From Bacillota bacterium (lineage in GTDB: Bacteria > Bacillota > Clostridia > Christensenellales > JAEXRW01), in NCBI GenBank assembly GCA_023454175.1, contig JAEXRW010000024.1:1-38533 (forward strand): a DNA stretch of 38,533 nt. Reading direction: 5' to 3'. How positions within the stretch are numbered: the stretch's first letter is position 1; every line of letters begins with the position of its first letter. Positions 1-7,158 of the stretch are shown here, in pieces. The translations under genes were made by a program, and so were the position numbers. The notes under the pieces are model-generated. The model was not told the DNA's origin, did not search any database, and saw nothing but the letters and a program-made list of their open reading frames with translations.

Positions 1-137
1 AAATCTTCCCCCCGTCCCGGCCGCGGCCGCTCCCCGCGCCCGTTTGTATCCGTTGGTATCATAACACATGTGTAATTTATTGTCACTTATGCCAGATTTA
101 ATACTGGGTTGTGCTGTTTGACCCGTACCCGTTTCCG

Positions 138-1649
138 CTAATACCCCAAGCTCCGGTTGATGATGCTTCCGTCGATCGCGTTGACGGTCAGGATCGGTAT
201 CGGCCCGTCTACATATATTTTTTTCTGGCCGTCCCGCTCCATGATGTACGATAGCGAACCCATGAAGTCCCAGCAGGGTACCAGCAGCCCCGAGTCGCGT
301 TTGTTCTGCTCGGTGATGCGCGTCAGTCCCAGGCGCATCTCGTCCACCGTGATCTCGGCGCCCACCATGCCCTGGTTTCCTTCCGAAAGTCCCTCCCAGG
401 CGTTTACCACCAGCGACATGGTGTCGAATATTTTCGTGATCTCACCAAACGATTTCAGGTTGGAGTTTTCCGTCACGGTATCGGTGATCTTGTAGGGGGA
501 ACGCCAGCTGAAGCCCACGATCCCGCGCTCGTCGATGGCAAACGTCATGTCCTCGTAGGGCCAGGGCGACGATTGGGCTTCCTCCTGCACCTTCATGCAG
601 TCCCATACGGTGTAGGTGACAGGCACCCCGTTCACGGCGCGCGAGTACCGCAGGAACCATACGCATTTGCGCGGGTTCACGTGTGCGCTTCCGTCCGCCG
701 TCATCTCGTTGCTGCCCCCATAAGCTTTATTGGACGAGTAACATGCCAGGTTGTCAATGCCCAGCGCCTTGATCAGGTCCTCCGCCTTTTGTTTGGCCTC
801 GTCTTCGGTCATTTTAATGTCGGGGATCGCGGCGATCTCCTGCGAAGTTATGTAGGGGCGCGATCCCTGTGACTCCCATTTCTGGGTCTCTTCCTTCGTC
901 GAGAAATACCCCATGTTCCTGGAAAAGGCGTTCTTCTCTGATGTATAGTCGATCATGTTGCCCGGCTCGTCCGCATAGTTGTAGATCTTGAGGCTTTCAT
1001 ACCCGCCCTTGTCCGACTGCGCCAGTGCATAGAGCTTGTCACCCTTTGCGTAATCGGTGTTCATATCCATGGGTACCAGTTTGCTCGTGATGGGCGTTTT
1101 GGTCACAGTGTCGGGAGCCGTTTTCAGTTGCTCCTGCAGATCAGCCAATTGGTATTCCATCATTTGCTTGCCCGATTTGGGGTTTAGTGATTCGTTGGAA
1201 TTAGGGTCTAATTTGGACTGCGCAGCCTGTATCTCGAGAATCTTTTGCTGGATCTCTGATTTCGTCATCTTGAAGTCGTCCCCCGAGAAAAGCTCCCCTT
1301 TGACCAGCTGCTTCACCAGCGTGTCCACCTGCTCCTGTGTGAAGTTCCACCGTTCCACTCTTTGTACAGAGACGCTTTGCGCATCAGGGATGACCACGTT
1401 TGCGTTCACGTGGATCTTCACCTTGCCCTTTGCGTCTACCAGTTCCTTGGTATAGTTGGTCGCAGCGCCCAGCTTCGCTGCCAGGTTGTTCCCCTGCGCA
1501 GCCGTTTGCGACGCAGTCGGTTTTGTTGCTTCATCGATCATTTTGTCCAGGTTCTTGCCCTTCACGATGCTGTCCTGCGGTGTGGACTGGCAGGCCGCCA
1601 TCACCAGCGTCAGCAAAAGGGTCAGTGCGATCAATAATGCTTTTTTCAT
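138..1649 (-). CDS. Secreted lipoprotein, paralogue of the sensor module of the M56 proteins (DUF6034-like)
   Basis: A 503-residue protein. It starts with a lysine-rich n-region and a hydrophobic helix ending in a lipobox-like V-M-A-A-C with the acceptor Cys at residue 20, so a lipid-anchored exported protein is expected. The body has the features shared by four proteins in this window: an F-T-Q-E-Q-V-D segment near residue 105, a Y-S-R-A-V-N-G-V-P-V-T-Y segment, a V-P-C-W-D-F segment with W460, and a C-terminal N-A-I-D-G-S-I-I tail. It is last in the apparent operon, 65 nt after the histidine kinase, with AGAAGG as a possible SD 9 nt before the ATG. I believe the family is what databases call DUF6034, but that name is from memory. 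The R-x-x-N-G-V-P pattern recalls PepSY/YcdB-type domains. Function unknown; ligand binding or modulation of the neighbouring sensors is inference. Confidence 0.8.
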   Translation of the reverse strand: MKKALLIALTLLLTLVMAACQSTPQDSIVKGKNLDKMIDEATKPTASQTAAQGNNLAAKLGAATNYTKELVDAKGKVKIHVNANVVIPDAQSVSVQRVERWNFTQEQVDTLVKQLVKGELFSGDDFKMTKSEIQQKILEIQAAQSKLDPNSNESLNPKSGKQMMEYQLADLQEQLKTAPDTVTKTPITSKLVPMDMNTDYAKGDKLYALAQSDKGGYESLKIYNYADEPGNMIDYTSEKNAFSRNMGYFSTKEETQKWESQGSRPYITSQEIAAIPDIKMTEDEAKQKAEDLIKALGIDNLACYSSNKAYGGSNEMTADGSAHVNPRKCVWFLRYSRAVNGVPVTYTVWDCMKVQEEAQSSPWPYEDMTFAIDERGIVGFSWRSPYKITDTVTENSNLKSFGEITKIFDTMSLVVNAWEGLSEGNQGMVGAEITVDEMRLGLTRITEQNKRDSGLLVPCWDFMGSLSYIMERDGQKKIYVDGPIPILTVNAIDGSIINRSLGY

Positions 1650-1714
1650 TTACCGATACCTTCTTTCGCAGTCTTTTAAAGGTATCATCTTATATATTCG
1701 TAAAATATTCATCA

Positions 1715-3103
1715 TCATTTTGTAAAGGTTTTGTTATCGGGGAAAATGATCCGTATACGCGTCCCTTTTCCGCGCGTACTTTGTATCATCATCTGCGCGC
1801 CGTGCGCTTCCGCGATCTGTTTCACGAGCGCCAGTCCCAGTCCGGCCCCGCCCAGTTTCTTGCTTCGGGATTTGTCCACCATGTAAAAAGGTTCCGTAAT
1901 ACGTGATATCTCAGCTTCCGGTATTCCCATACCCTGGTCCTGCACTTCAATGGTGTGATCCATTGCAGCGATTCTTATGGTCTGGCCGGGTTTGGACGCC
2001 TTGGACGCGTTGTCGATCAGGTTGACCAGCAGGCTCAGCATCAGGTCGGTATCCATGGGTAATGTCTCTGCGCTGCATTCGGTTTCCAGTGTGATTCCGC
2101 GTTTTTGCAGCGTCTCCGCCGTGCTTTCCGTTGCTGCGTCCAGCAGCGCCTGCACGGATTCCTCTTTCAGCTGGATATCCTCCTGCAGGGTGATCAGCTT
2201 CAGCAATTTTTGTGTCAGCCGCTCCAGCCACCTGCACTGCTCGTGGATATGCGTCAGCGAGTTGATGACGGATTCCTCCGGCATCTTTGTGTACAGCAGC
2301 GTCTCTGCGTGGCCGATCACCGATGTCAGCGGCGTCTTGAATTCGTGGGTCAGGCCGCCGATGAAAATCTGCTGCCGCTGGGTCAGCTCGGTCAACGCTT
2401 CGACCTGGGCCTGCACGGCGCCCGCCATGCTGTTGAAATCCCGCGCCAGTTCGCCCACCTCGTCCTTTGTTCCGGCCTGTGCGCGTTCGCTGTATTCCCC
2501 CTGTGCGATGCGTTTGACGGATAGTCCCAGCTTTTTCAGGGGCCTGGTCGCAAAGATCAGCAGGATGACGATCAGCGTGGTCCCCGCCACGATGCAGCAC
2601 AGGCTGATGGCGCCGAATTGCCAGATCATCTTCGAGATGCCTTTGTATACGTCGGTCAGGTCCCGCACGGTGTATATGGCGTACCGGTCTGTGAGGAGGT
2701 TGATCCTGTCCCCCACGATCAATACGTTCGTTCCCTTCACACTGCCCTCGTAGTCCTTCTGTGCGTTTTGCTCGGTCAGCGGCAGCAGGGCCGAAGGGTC
2801 AAAGCTGAGGTTGGAATAAATCGTTTCGTTGTCAGAAATCAATACCGAGGTCTCGTTTGCAAAAGACCTGAAGATATATTGGATCATCGACCGTTTGGTC
2901 GTCTCGTCCAGGTCGTTCCTTTCGTAATAGGTCATCATCTGCCGGAAGGATTCCTGCAGGTCCCGCTGCTCCGCTTTCGCGCTCTCGATGGATATCGAGA
3001 GGATCCTGTCCCGGGAGGTCAGCAGCAGCAGCGTGCTGCATGCACCCACCGTCAGCAGCAGTACGCCGGCGCATATGATCGCGGTTTTGAGCCAGAGTTT
3101 CAT
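1715..3103 (-). CDS. HAMP-domain sensor histidine kinase of the left two-component system
   Basis: A 462-residue membrane kinase. TM1 is at about residues 5-28, an extracytoplasmic sensor region of about 130 residues follows, TM2 is at about 163-186, and a HAMP segment starting A-T-R-P-L-K-K runs to about 230. The HisKA box L-T-H-E-F-K-T-P-L has the phospho-acceptor H253. The ATPase domain shows an N-box N-L-I-D-N at 361-365, a G1 box D-Q-G-M-G-I from 389 and a G2 box G-G-A-G-L-G-L from 418, so all catalytic elements are present. Its ATG overlaps the stop of the response regulator by 4 bases (ATGA), which means translational coupling and a cognate pair. The periplasmic-side sensor is not a family I recognise. 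Being in one operon with an M56 antirepressor and lipoproteins suggests an envelope signal, which is inference. Confidence 0.93.
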   Translation of the reverse strand: MKLWLKTAIICAGVLLLTVGACSTLLLLTSRDRILSISIESAKAEQRDLQESFRQMMTYYERNDLDETTKRSMIQYIFRSFANETSVLISDNETIYSNLSFDPSALLPLTEQNAQKDYEGSVKGTNVLIVGDRINLLTDRYAIYTVRDLTDVYKGISKMIWQFGAISLCCIVAGTTLIVILLIFATRPLKKLGLSVKRIAQGEYSERAQAGTKDEVGELARDFNSMAGAVQAQVEALTELTQRQQIFIGGLTHEFKTPLTSVIGHAETLLYTKMPEESVINSLTHIHEQCRWLERLTQKLLKLITLQEDIQLKEESVQALLDAATESTAETLQKRGITLETECSAETLPMDTDLMLSLLVNLIDNASKASKPGQTIRIAAMDHTIEVQDQGMGIPEAEISRITEPFYMVDKSRSKKLGGAGLGLALVKQIAEAHGAQMMIQSTRGKGTRIRIIFPDNKTFTK

Positions 3104-3762
3104 ACATCCTCCAGCCGGTAGCCTATTTTGGAGACCGATTTCAGTTCCGCGTGCAGGTCCAGCTTTTTTCGGATATTGGCGATGTGCACATCCACCGTCC
3201 GCGTGATGCCCACGAAATCCACGCCCCAGATCTCGTTGAGCAGGCGTTCACGCGGCAGTGTCCGGTTCTTGTACCGCGCCAGCATGACGAGAAGGTCAAA
3301 TTCCAGCGGTTTCAGCGGGATCTCTTCCCCGCATTTTTTCACAGTCCGGTCCTCCAGTTGGATCACGATATCCTTGAAGTGCAGCACGCGGTTCAGCTTG
3401 CCCGCGCGGTCCAGCACCTTTTCGATGCGCACCAGCAGTTCCAGCACCTCGAAGGGCTTCACGATATAGTCTTCCGCGCCGTCCCGCAGCCCCTTGATCT
3501 TGGAGGATACGTCGGTTTTTGCCGTGAGGTAGATGACCGGGATGTTGTATTTCTGCATATATTCCATCAGTTCAAACCCGTCCATCCCCGGCAGCATGAC
3601 GTCCAGCAGCGCCAGGTCATAGGCATGGTCCTGCTCCAGGGACCGCGCAGCCTCGTCCCCGTCCGGAAAAACGGCGTATTCATACCCTGTATACTGCAGG
3701 TTGCTCGCGATGAAGTCCGAGATCGCCTTGTCGTCTTCCACGACGAGGATCCTGTTTGCCAT
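3100..3762 (-). CDS. OmpR/PhoB-family response regulator of the left two-component system
   Basis: A 220-residue regulator. The receiver domain (1-120) has the acidic pocket E9-D10-D11, phospho-acceptor D54 in L-L-D-V-M-L-P, switch T80 and K102 in V-K-P-F. The C-terminal winged helix (about 125-220) carries the usual P-L-E-F-D-L-L, R-E-R-L-L and T-V-D-V-H-I-x-x-L/I-R-K-K-L signatures and ends in I-G-Y-R-L. A strong SD (GGAGG, 7 nt before ATG) fixes the start. It lies 75 nt after the M56 gene on the same strand with no terminator between, so it is probably read from the BlaI-controlled promoter near 6842-6870. Having a response regulator downstream of BlaI/M56 in one operon is unusual: the protease-relieved repressor would set the level of the two-component system. 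Targets are unknown. Confidence 0.94.
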   Translation of the reverse strand: MANRILVVEDDKAISDFIASNLQYTGYEYAVFPDGDEAARSLEQDHAYDLALLDVMLPGMDGFELMEYMQKYNIPVIYLTAKTDVSSKIKGLRDGAEDYIVKPFEVLELLVRIEKVLDRAGKLNRVLHFKDIVIQLEDRTVKKCGEEIPLKPLEFDLLVMLARYKNRTLPRERLLNEIWGVDFVGITRTVDVHIANIRKKLDLHAELKSVSKIGYRLEDV

Positions 3763-3837
3763 GCCTTTACCTCCGTCTTTTCATTCCGCTTGATCGTTGT
3801 CCGCCAGGGTCACGCGCGTTTGAATGGCTATGCTTTG

Positions 3838-6381
3838 TCAATAGCCCCGTTCCTTTTCGATGACGCTGCCGTCCACGGCGTTGAGGGTCAGGAAGGAGCG
3901 GAAGTAGAAGTTGCTGAGCGATGATTCCTTTTCCTTCCCGCTTTCGATGTATGCCCGTTTGAAGTTCCCGCAAAAATCCCAGGCCGGGATCATCCTGTAT
4001 TCGTCCGGGCTGTCTTTCTTGGCTACCTTCACCATCGTCAGCACCGCCCTGTCGAGCTTTGCATAGACCTTGGTGGTCTGCTCGAGTTCCGACCAGGTCG
4101 GGCGCAGCAGGATCTGCTTGCGGAATGTCTCCTGTATCTGCTCAAAGGGCATCAGCGCTACGTTTTCCGATTCGGTATTCACTACCGTTGCCGGGCTGGT
4201 GTAGGTGAGGCCCTCCAGTCCGTTCTCGCCGATAGAGATTTCCAGCCTCTCGTCCTGCCAGGGCTCGCTGTATTGCTCCTTGAGTATCTCTTCCTGTGCC
4301 TTCATTCCCCAGTTTCCCACATTGTCTGAATATTTCAGCGGTACGCCGTTGTACAGGCGGGTGAATGAGAATACGTATCCCACCGGGACCTCTTTTACTT
4401 TCTCTCCCGAGAAATCGTAATCCGTCATCGCGCACACATCCGTCAGTTCCAATCCGGTATTGAGCAGGGTAGCGATGCGCCGCGCCTCCTTCTCCGCCTG
4501 TTCCTGTTTGATGCCCAGCGAGGAAACGAGTTCCATACTGCCCGATGGGCTCCCTCCCCTGGCGCCCCTGCGGTAGTATTCCATCCGTTGCTGACGCACG
4601 TTGTCCGATGCGCTTATTCTCAGGGTCCCGGGCCTGTAACCCTCCCCGATCACCAGTTCAAATCCCTGCCCCCGCCTGTAGTTGTCCTTTGTGACCGCTA
4701 CCATGCCGATATCCGTAGTGGGCCCGTCTGCGGGTACCGCCTGGCCGTCCTTGATCTGCATGTTTTGGCGCGATGCCAGCTTGCTCTTCACCGCATCCTC
4801 GGCCGCCGCAAAATTTTCGGGCGCGGTCTCCAGGTCCTTATACAGCTTTTTGAGTATGTTTTCATACTGCTGGCGTATATCCTTGTATTCTTCCCCTTGG
4901 GAACCCGCCAGTTCTTTCGTGTAATAATCTATTTTGCCCTTGATCTGTTCCTTTGTATTGGTCATTTCCGCAAATTGCGCCCCATAGAGTTTCTGGTCCT
5001 TTGCCACCTCGTCCAAAAGCGCCTGGATCTGCTCGTAGCTGATCTGGGCTGGTTTGATGGTCACCACCGGGAAGGCGTCTGTATCCGGCACTTCCACGCC
5101 CGCGTCCACGTCCACGGTGATATCCGTACCGTTTATTGTGGAGTGAACAGTCTCCTTCCAGTCCGGCGGGGCGGAATATTTCTGCCTGGGTATATTGTTC
5201 CGTGCGATCATCTGGTCCAGCTTCCCGTCCCCCTTGTTCACGATCACGGGCTTTACGGGCGTGGGCTGGCAGGCCGTCGTGAAGGCCGCCGCCAGCATGG
5301 CTGCCACCAGGAGGAATACGGGGATTTTGACCGCCAGGCTCGTTTTCTTCCGCATGAACATCCCGTGCACGCGCTGCTTCATCTGGTTCGCGCGGGTGTA
5401 ATTCCTGCTGCTCATGCTCATCGCCGCCTGCAGCCGCGTGTGGTTGCTTTTTCCGGCGAAGCCCAGCACGGTCGCGATATACCCCTGCCGCCTCTCCTTC
5501 CCCAGCCGCGATATGACCTGGTTGTCGCAGAAGGTCTCCATGTCCTTGCGGGTCAGGAGGAAGGACAGCCATGCAAACGGGTTCCACCAGTATATAGCGT
5601 TCAGCAGGTTGAAAAGGCAGTTGATGGCGATGTCGCCGTGCCGGTAATGTGTCAGTTCGTGCAGCAGGATGTGCCGCAGCTGCTCGTGCGAAACGCTCCC
5701 CAGGCTCGCGGGCAGTACCAGCATGGGTTTGAAAAGCCCCATGATGGCCGGGACGGGCAGCGCCCTTTGTGTCACCAGCCGTATCCGGCGTTTGATGCCC
5801 AGTTCACCTTTGCACTGTTCAAATGTTTCCTTCATCCATACCGGCGCCGGCAGGATGCTCCTGCTGATCTTTCTGCGCACGCGGACGAAACCGGTGCCCA
5901 GCCAGGTGCATACGCCCGCCGCACCTGCGCCCCATACGCACAGGGCCAATAGGTTCCAGTCAAACGGGACGGGGGGATCTGCCTTTTGGTTGGATATCGG
6001 GATGGAGGTTGGAATGCTGACGGGCTGATGCGCCGCGCGCTGCCCCTGCTGCAGGCTCAAAGGTTCCAGGCCGGGCAAAGCGGTCGCGCCGTTTTTCTCA
6101 TTCTGGATGTTCGAAACCGGAATATAGGTTGCTTCATTGGTCTGGGAGATGGTTTGTTCGATCTGTTGCAGCTGCGGGGTGCCAAACCAGTCCCACGGGC
6201 TGATCACGTTGGCAAAGGTGAAAGGCATCAGCAGCCGTATGACCAGTATGCCCCACAGAGCGTAATGCAGCAGGGCCGACAGCTGCTTTTTGAATAATTT
6301 CTTGATCAGCAGAATGAGGCCGAAAAGGATGCCGGAGGACGCTGTGACGGCCAGGATGAATGCGGGGATGTTTGTATCCAT
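3838..6381 (-). CDS. BlaR1/MecR1-type M56 antirepressor metallopeptidase fused to a lipoprotein-like domain (module A)
   Basis: 847 residues. The N-terminal half is an M56 membrane protease: TM helices at about 5-30, 34-57, 140-163 and 250-270, a zinc motif H241-E-L-T-H245, and R-K-D-M-E282 supplying the probable third ligand. A Ser/Gln/Pro-rich loop (about 65-135) faces outside. A last hydrophobic segment (about 350-368) ends in F-T-T-A-C371-Q-P-T-P, and from there to the end the protein matches the two free lipoproteins of the cluster, including V-N-K-G-D-G just after the Cys, the W-D-F motif at W801 and the N-A-V-D-G-S tail. There is no penicillin-binding-type sensor domain, so beta-lactam sensing is not supported. 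By family analogy it would cleave the upstream BlaI-like repressor when its outer domain is engaged. It starts 1 nt after the repressor stop (TGAG-ATG), so translation is coupled. Confidence 0.9.
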   Translation of the reverse strand: MDTNIPAFILAVTASSGILFGLILLIKKLFKKQLSALLHYALWGILVIRLLMPFTFANVISPWDWFGTPQLQQIEQTISQTNEATYIPVSNIQNEKNGATALPGLEPLSLQQGQRAAHQPVSIPTSIPISNQKADPPVPFDWNLLALCVWGAGAAGVCTWLGTGFVRVRRKISRSILPAPVWMKETFEQCKGELGIKRRIRLVTQRALPVPAIMGLFKPMLVLPASLGSVSHEQLRHILLHELTHYRHGDIAINCLFNLLNAIYWWNPFAWLSFLLTRKDMETFCDNQVISRLGKERRQGYIATVLGFAGKSNHTRLQAAMSMSSRNYTRANQMKQRVHGMFMRKKTSLAVKIPVFLLVAAMLAAAFTTACQPTPVKPVIVNKGDGKLDQMIARNNIPRQKYSAPPDWKETVHSTINGTDITVDVDAGVEVPDTDAFPVVTIKPAQISYEQIQALLDEVAKDQKLYGAQFAEMTNTKEQIKGKIDYYTKELAGSQGEEYKDIRQQYENILKKLYKDLETAPENFAAAEDAVKSKLASRQNMQIKDGQAVPADGPTTDIGMVAVTKDNYRRGQGFELVIGEGYRPGTLRISASDNVRQQRMEYYRRGARGGSPSGSMELVSSLGIKQEQAEKEARRIATLLNTGLELTDVCAMTDYDFSGEKVKEVPVGYVFSFTRLYNGVPLKYSDNVGNWGMKAQEEILKEQYSEPWQDERLEISIGENGLEGLTYTSPATVVNTESENVALMPFEQIQETFRKQILLRPTWSELEQTTKVYAKLDRAVLTMVKVAKKDSPDEYRMIPAWDFCGNFKRAYIESGKEKESSLSNFYFRSFLTLNAVDGSVIEKERGY

Positions 6382-6382
6382 C

Positions 6383-6787
6383 TCATTCGTCCTCGCTTTC
6401 GGCTTTTTTCTCCAGTCTCTGCGCCAGTTCCATCAGCTCCTGCTGGTCCTGTTCAGTCAGTTGTCCGTTTTCCGCCATCATCATCACCAGCCTGCCCACC
6501 GAGCCGAAGCGGTCGCTGCGGTTCAGGATGCTTTCTGTCTCCAGCTGCAGGGCTTCGTCCTTGGTGATCCGAGGCGAATAAAGCTTGTCCTTGAGGTTGC
6601 GTTCTTCCGCCTGGATCAGGCCCTTTTCGCACATGTTGCGCAGGTATGTGTGGTATGTCTTGTACCCCCACTCCACCTCGGGCTGGTTCTCATGGATGCG
6701 CATGACGATCTGTTTCATGGTTTGCGGGGGTCTCCCCCACAAGGATTTGAGGATGATCCATTCCGAATCGGCGAGTCCTTTTTTCAT
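6383..6787 (-). CDS. BlaI/MecI-family winged-helix repressor (module A)
   Basis: 134 residues from the ATG chosen here; a GTG 12 nt further upstream (6799) is the alternative and would add four residues. The sequence A-D-S-E-W-I-I-L-K-S-L-W followed by W-G-Y-K-T-Y-H-T-Y-L-R-N-M is the standard BlaI/MecI winged-helix core, and the acidic C-terminal helices (about 90-134) would be the dimerisation and protease-sensitive part. AAGGGG about 11 nt before the ATG is a usable SD. The gene lies directly in front of an M56 protease, the classic repressor-antirepressor pairing. Its own promoter carries two candidate operators (6808-6857), so autoregulation is expected. The closest relative in the window is the module B repressor; the two share a C-terminal S-V-G-R-L-V and A-E-N-G pattern, so cross-binding is plausible. 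Confidence 0.93.
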   Translation of the reverse strand: MKKGLADSEWIILKSLWGRPPQTMKQIVMRIHENQPEVEWGYKTYHTYLRNMCEKGLIQAEERNLKDKLYSPRITKDEALQLETESILNRSDRFGSVGRLVMMMAENGQLTEQDQQELMELAQRLEKKAESEDE

Positions 6788-6807
6788 CTTCCCTCTCACC
6801 CCTTGTC

Positions 6808-6857
6808 ATCTGTCGTTATTGCTCAAGATTAATTTTTCTTTAGCATACACGACAGAT
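6808..6857 (-). promoter_or_regulatory. Candidate twin BlaI operators of module A, arranged as a 50-bp inverted repeat
   Basis: Two 21-bp arms, 6808-6828 and 6837-6857, are inverted copies of each other with 17 of 21 positions matching and an 8-nt AT spacer. Each arm fits ATCTGTC-N10-AAGA. One arm covers the -10 element of the promoter and the other lies between the start point and the SD, which is repressor geometry. The same CTGTC-N10-AAGA pattern occurs twice at the module B promoter. That BlaI proteins bind here is inference. Confidence 0.65.
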
Positions 6858-6870
6858 TGAAGGATGTCAA
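6842..6870 (-). promoter_or_regulatory. Sigma-A promoter of the module A operon
   Basis: On the minus strand: a consensus -35 TTGACA at 6870-6865, a spacer of exactly 17 nt, and TATGCT at 6847-6842 as -10 (four of six consensus bases). Transcription would start near 6835 and read the repressor, the M56 protein and probably the two-component system and lipoprotein. Confidence 0.7.
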
Positions 6871-7158
6871 GTATTTGTTGCATACTTTTTGCTTTACTAT
6901 TATTTTTGCTTCGTAAATACGGTTCTTGGCATGTGATAGGGTCGATTGGTGGCCGATTGGATCCTTTTCTGCGATGATTGGCTATGAGTGCATATGATAG
7001 TTGGCAATTATCTTGCAATTATATTGCTATTATATTACTACAGTTTTTCGTTTCCGTCAACACAATATTCTCTTTTTTTCCCATATTCTTTGCCTTGCGT
7101 ATAATGCAATGGACGGGGATTTCCGTCCATTGCATATTCCGCCGTTATCGTTTCCGGT
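6871..7158. other. AT-rich intergenic stretch between modules A and B
   Basis: Lies between the -35 of module A and the stop codon of the module B M56 gene. It holds the 13-bp hairpin listed separately at 7104-7135. Otherwise I see only AT-rich sequence without an SD-preceded open frame, tRNA or clear promoter. Confidence 0.5.
7104..7135 (-). terminator. Perfect 13-bp hairpin after the module B M56 gene
   Basis: ATGCAATGGACGG pairs perfectly with CCGTCCATTGCAT around a 6-nt loop, starting 24 nt after the stop codon of the M56 gene. There is no U-run on either side, so it is either a weak terminator or an mRNA 3'-end stabiliser. Confidence 0.45.

Noticed and set aside
3838..6799. Reading the BlaI-M56 pairs as a beta-lactam resistance system
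   Set aside because: No beta-lactamase or PBP2a-like gene is nearby and the C-terminal penicillin-binding sensor is replaced by an unrelated lipoprotein-like module.
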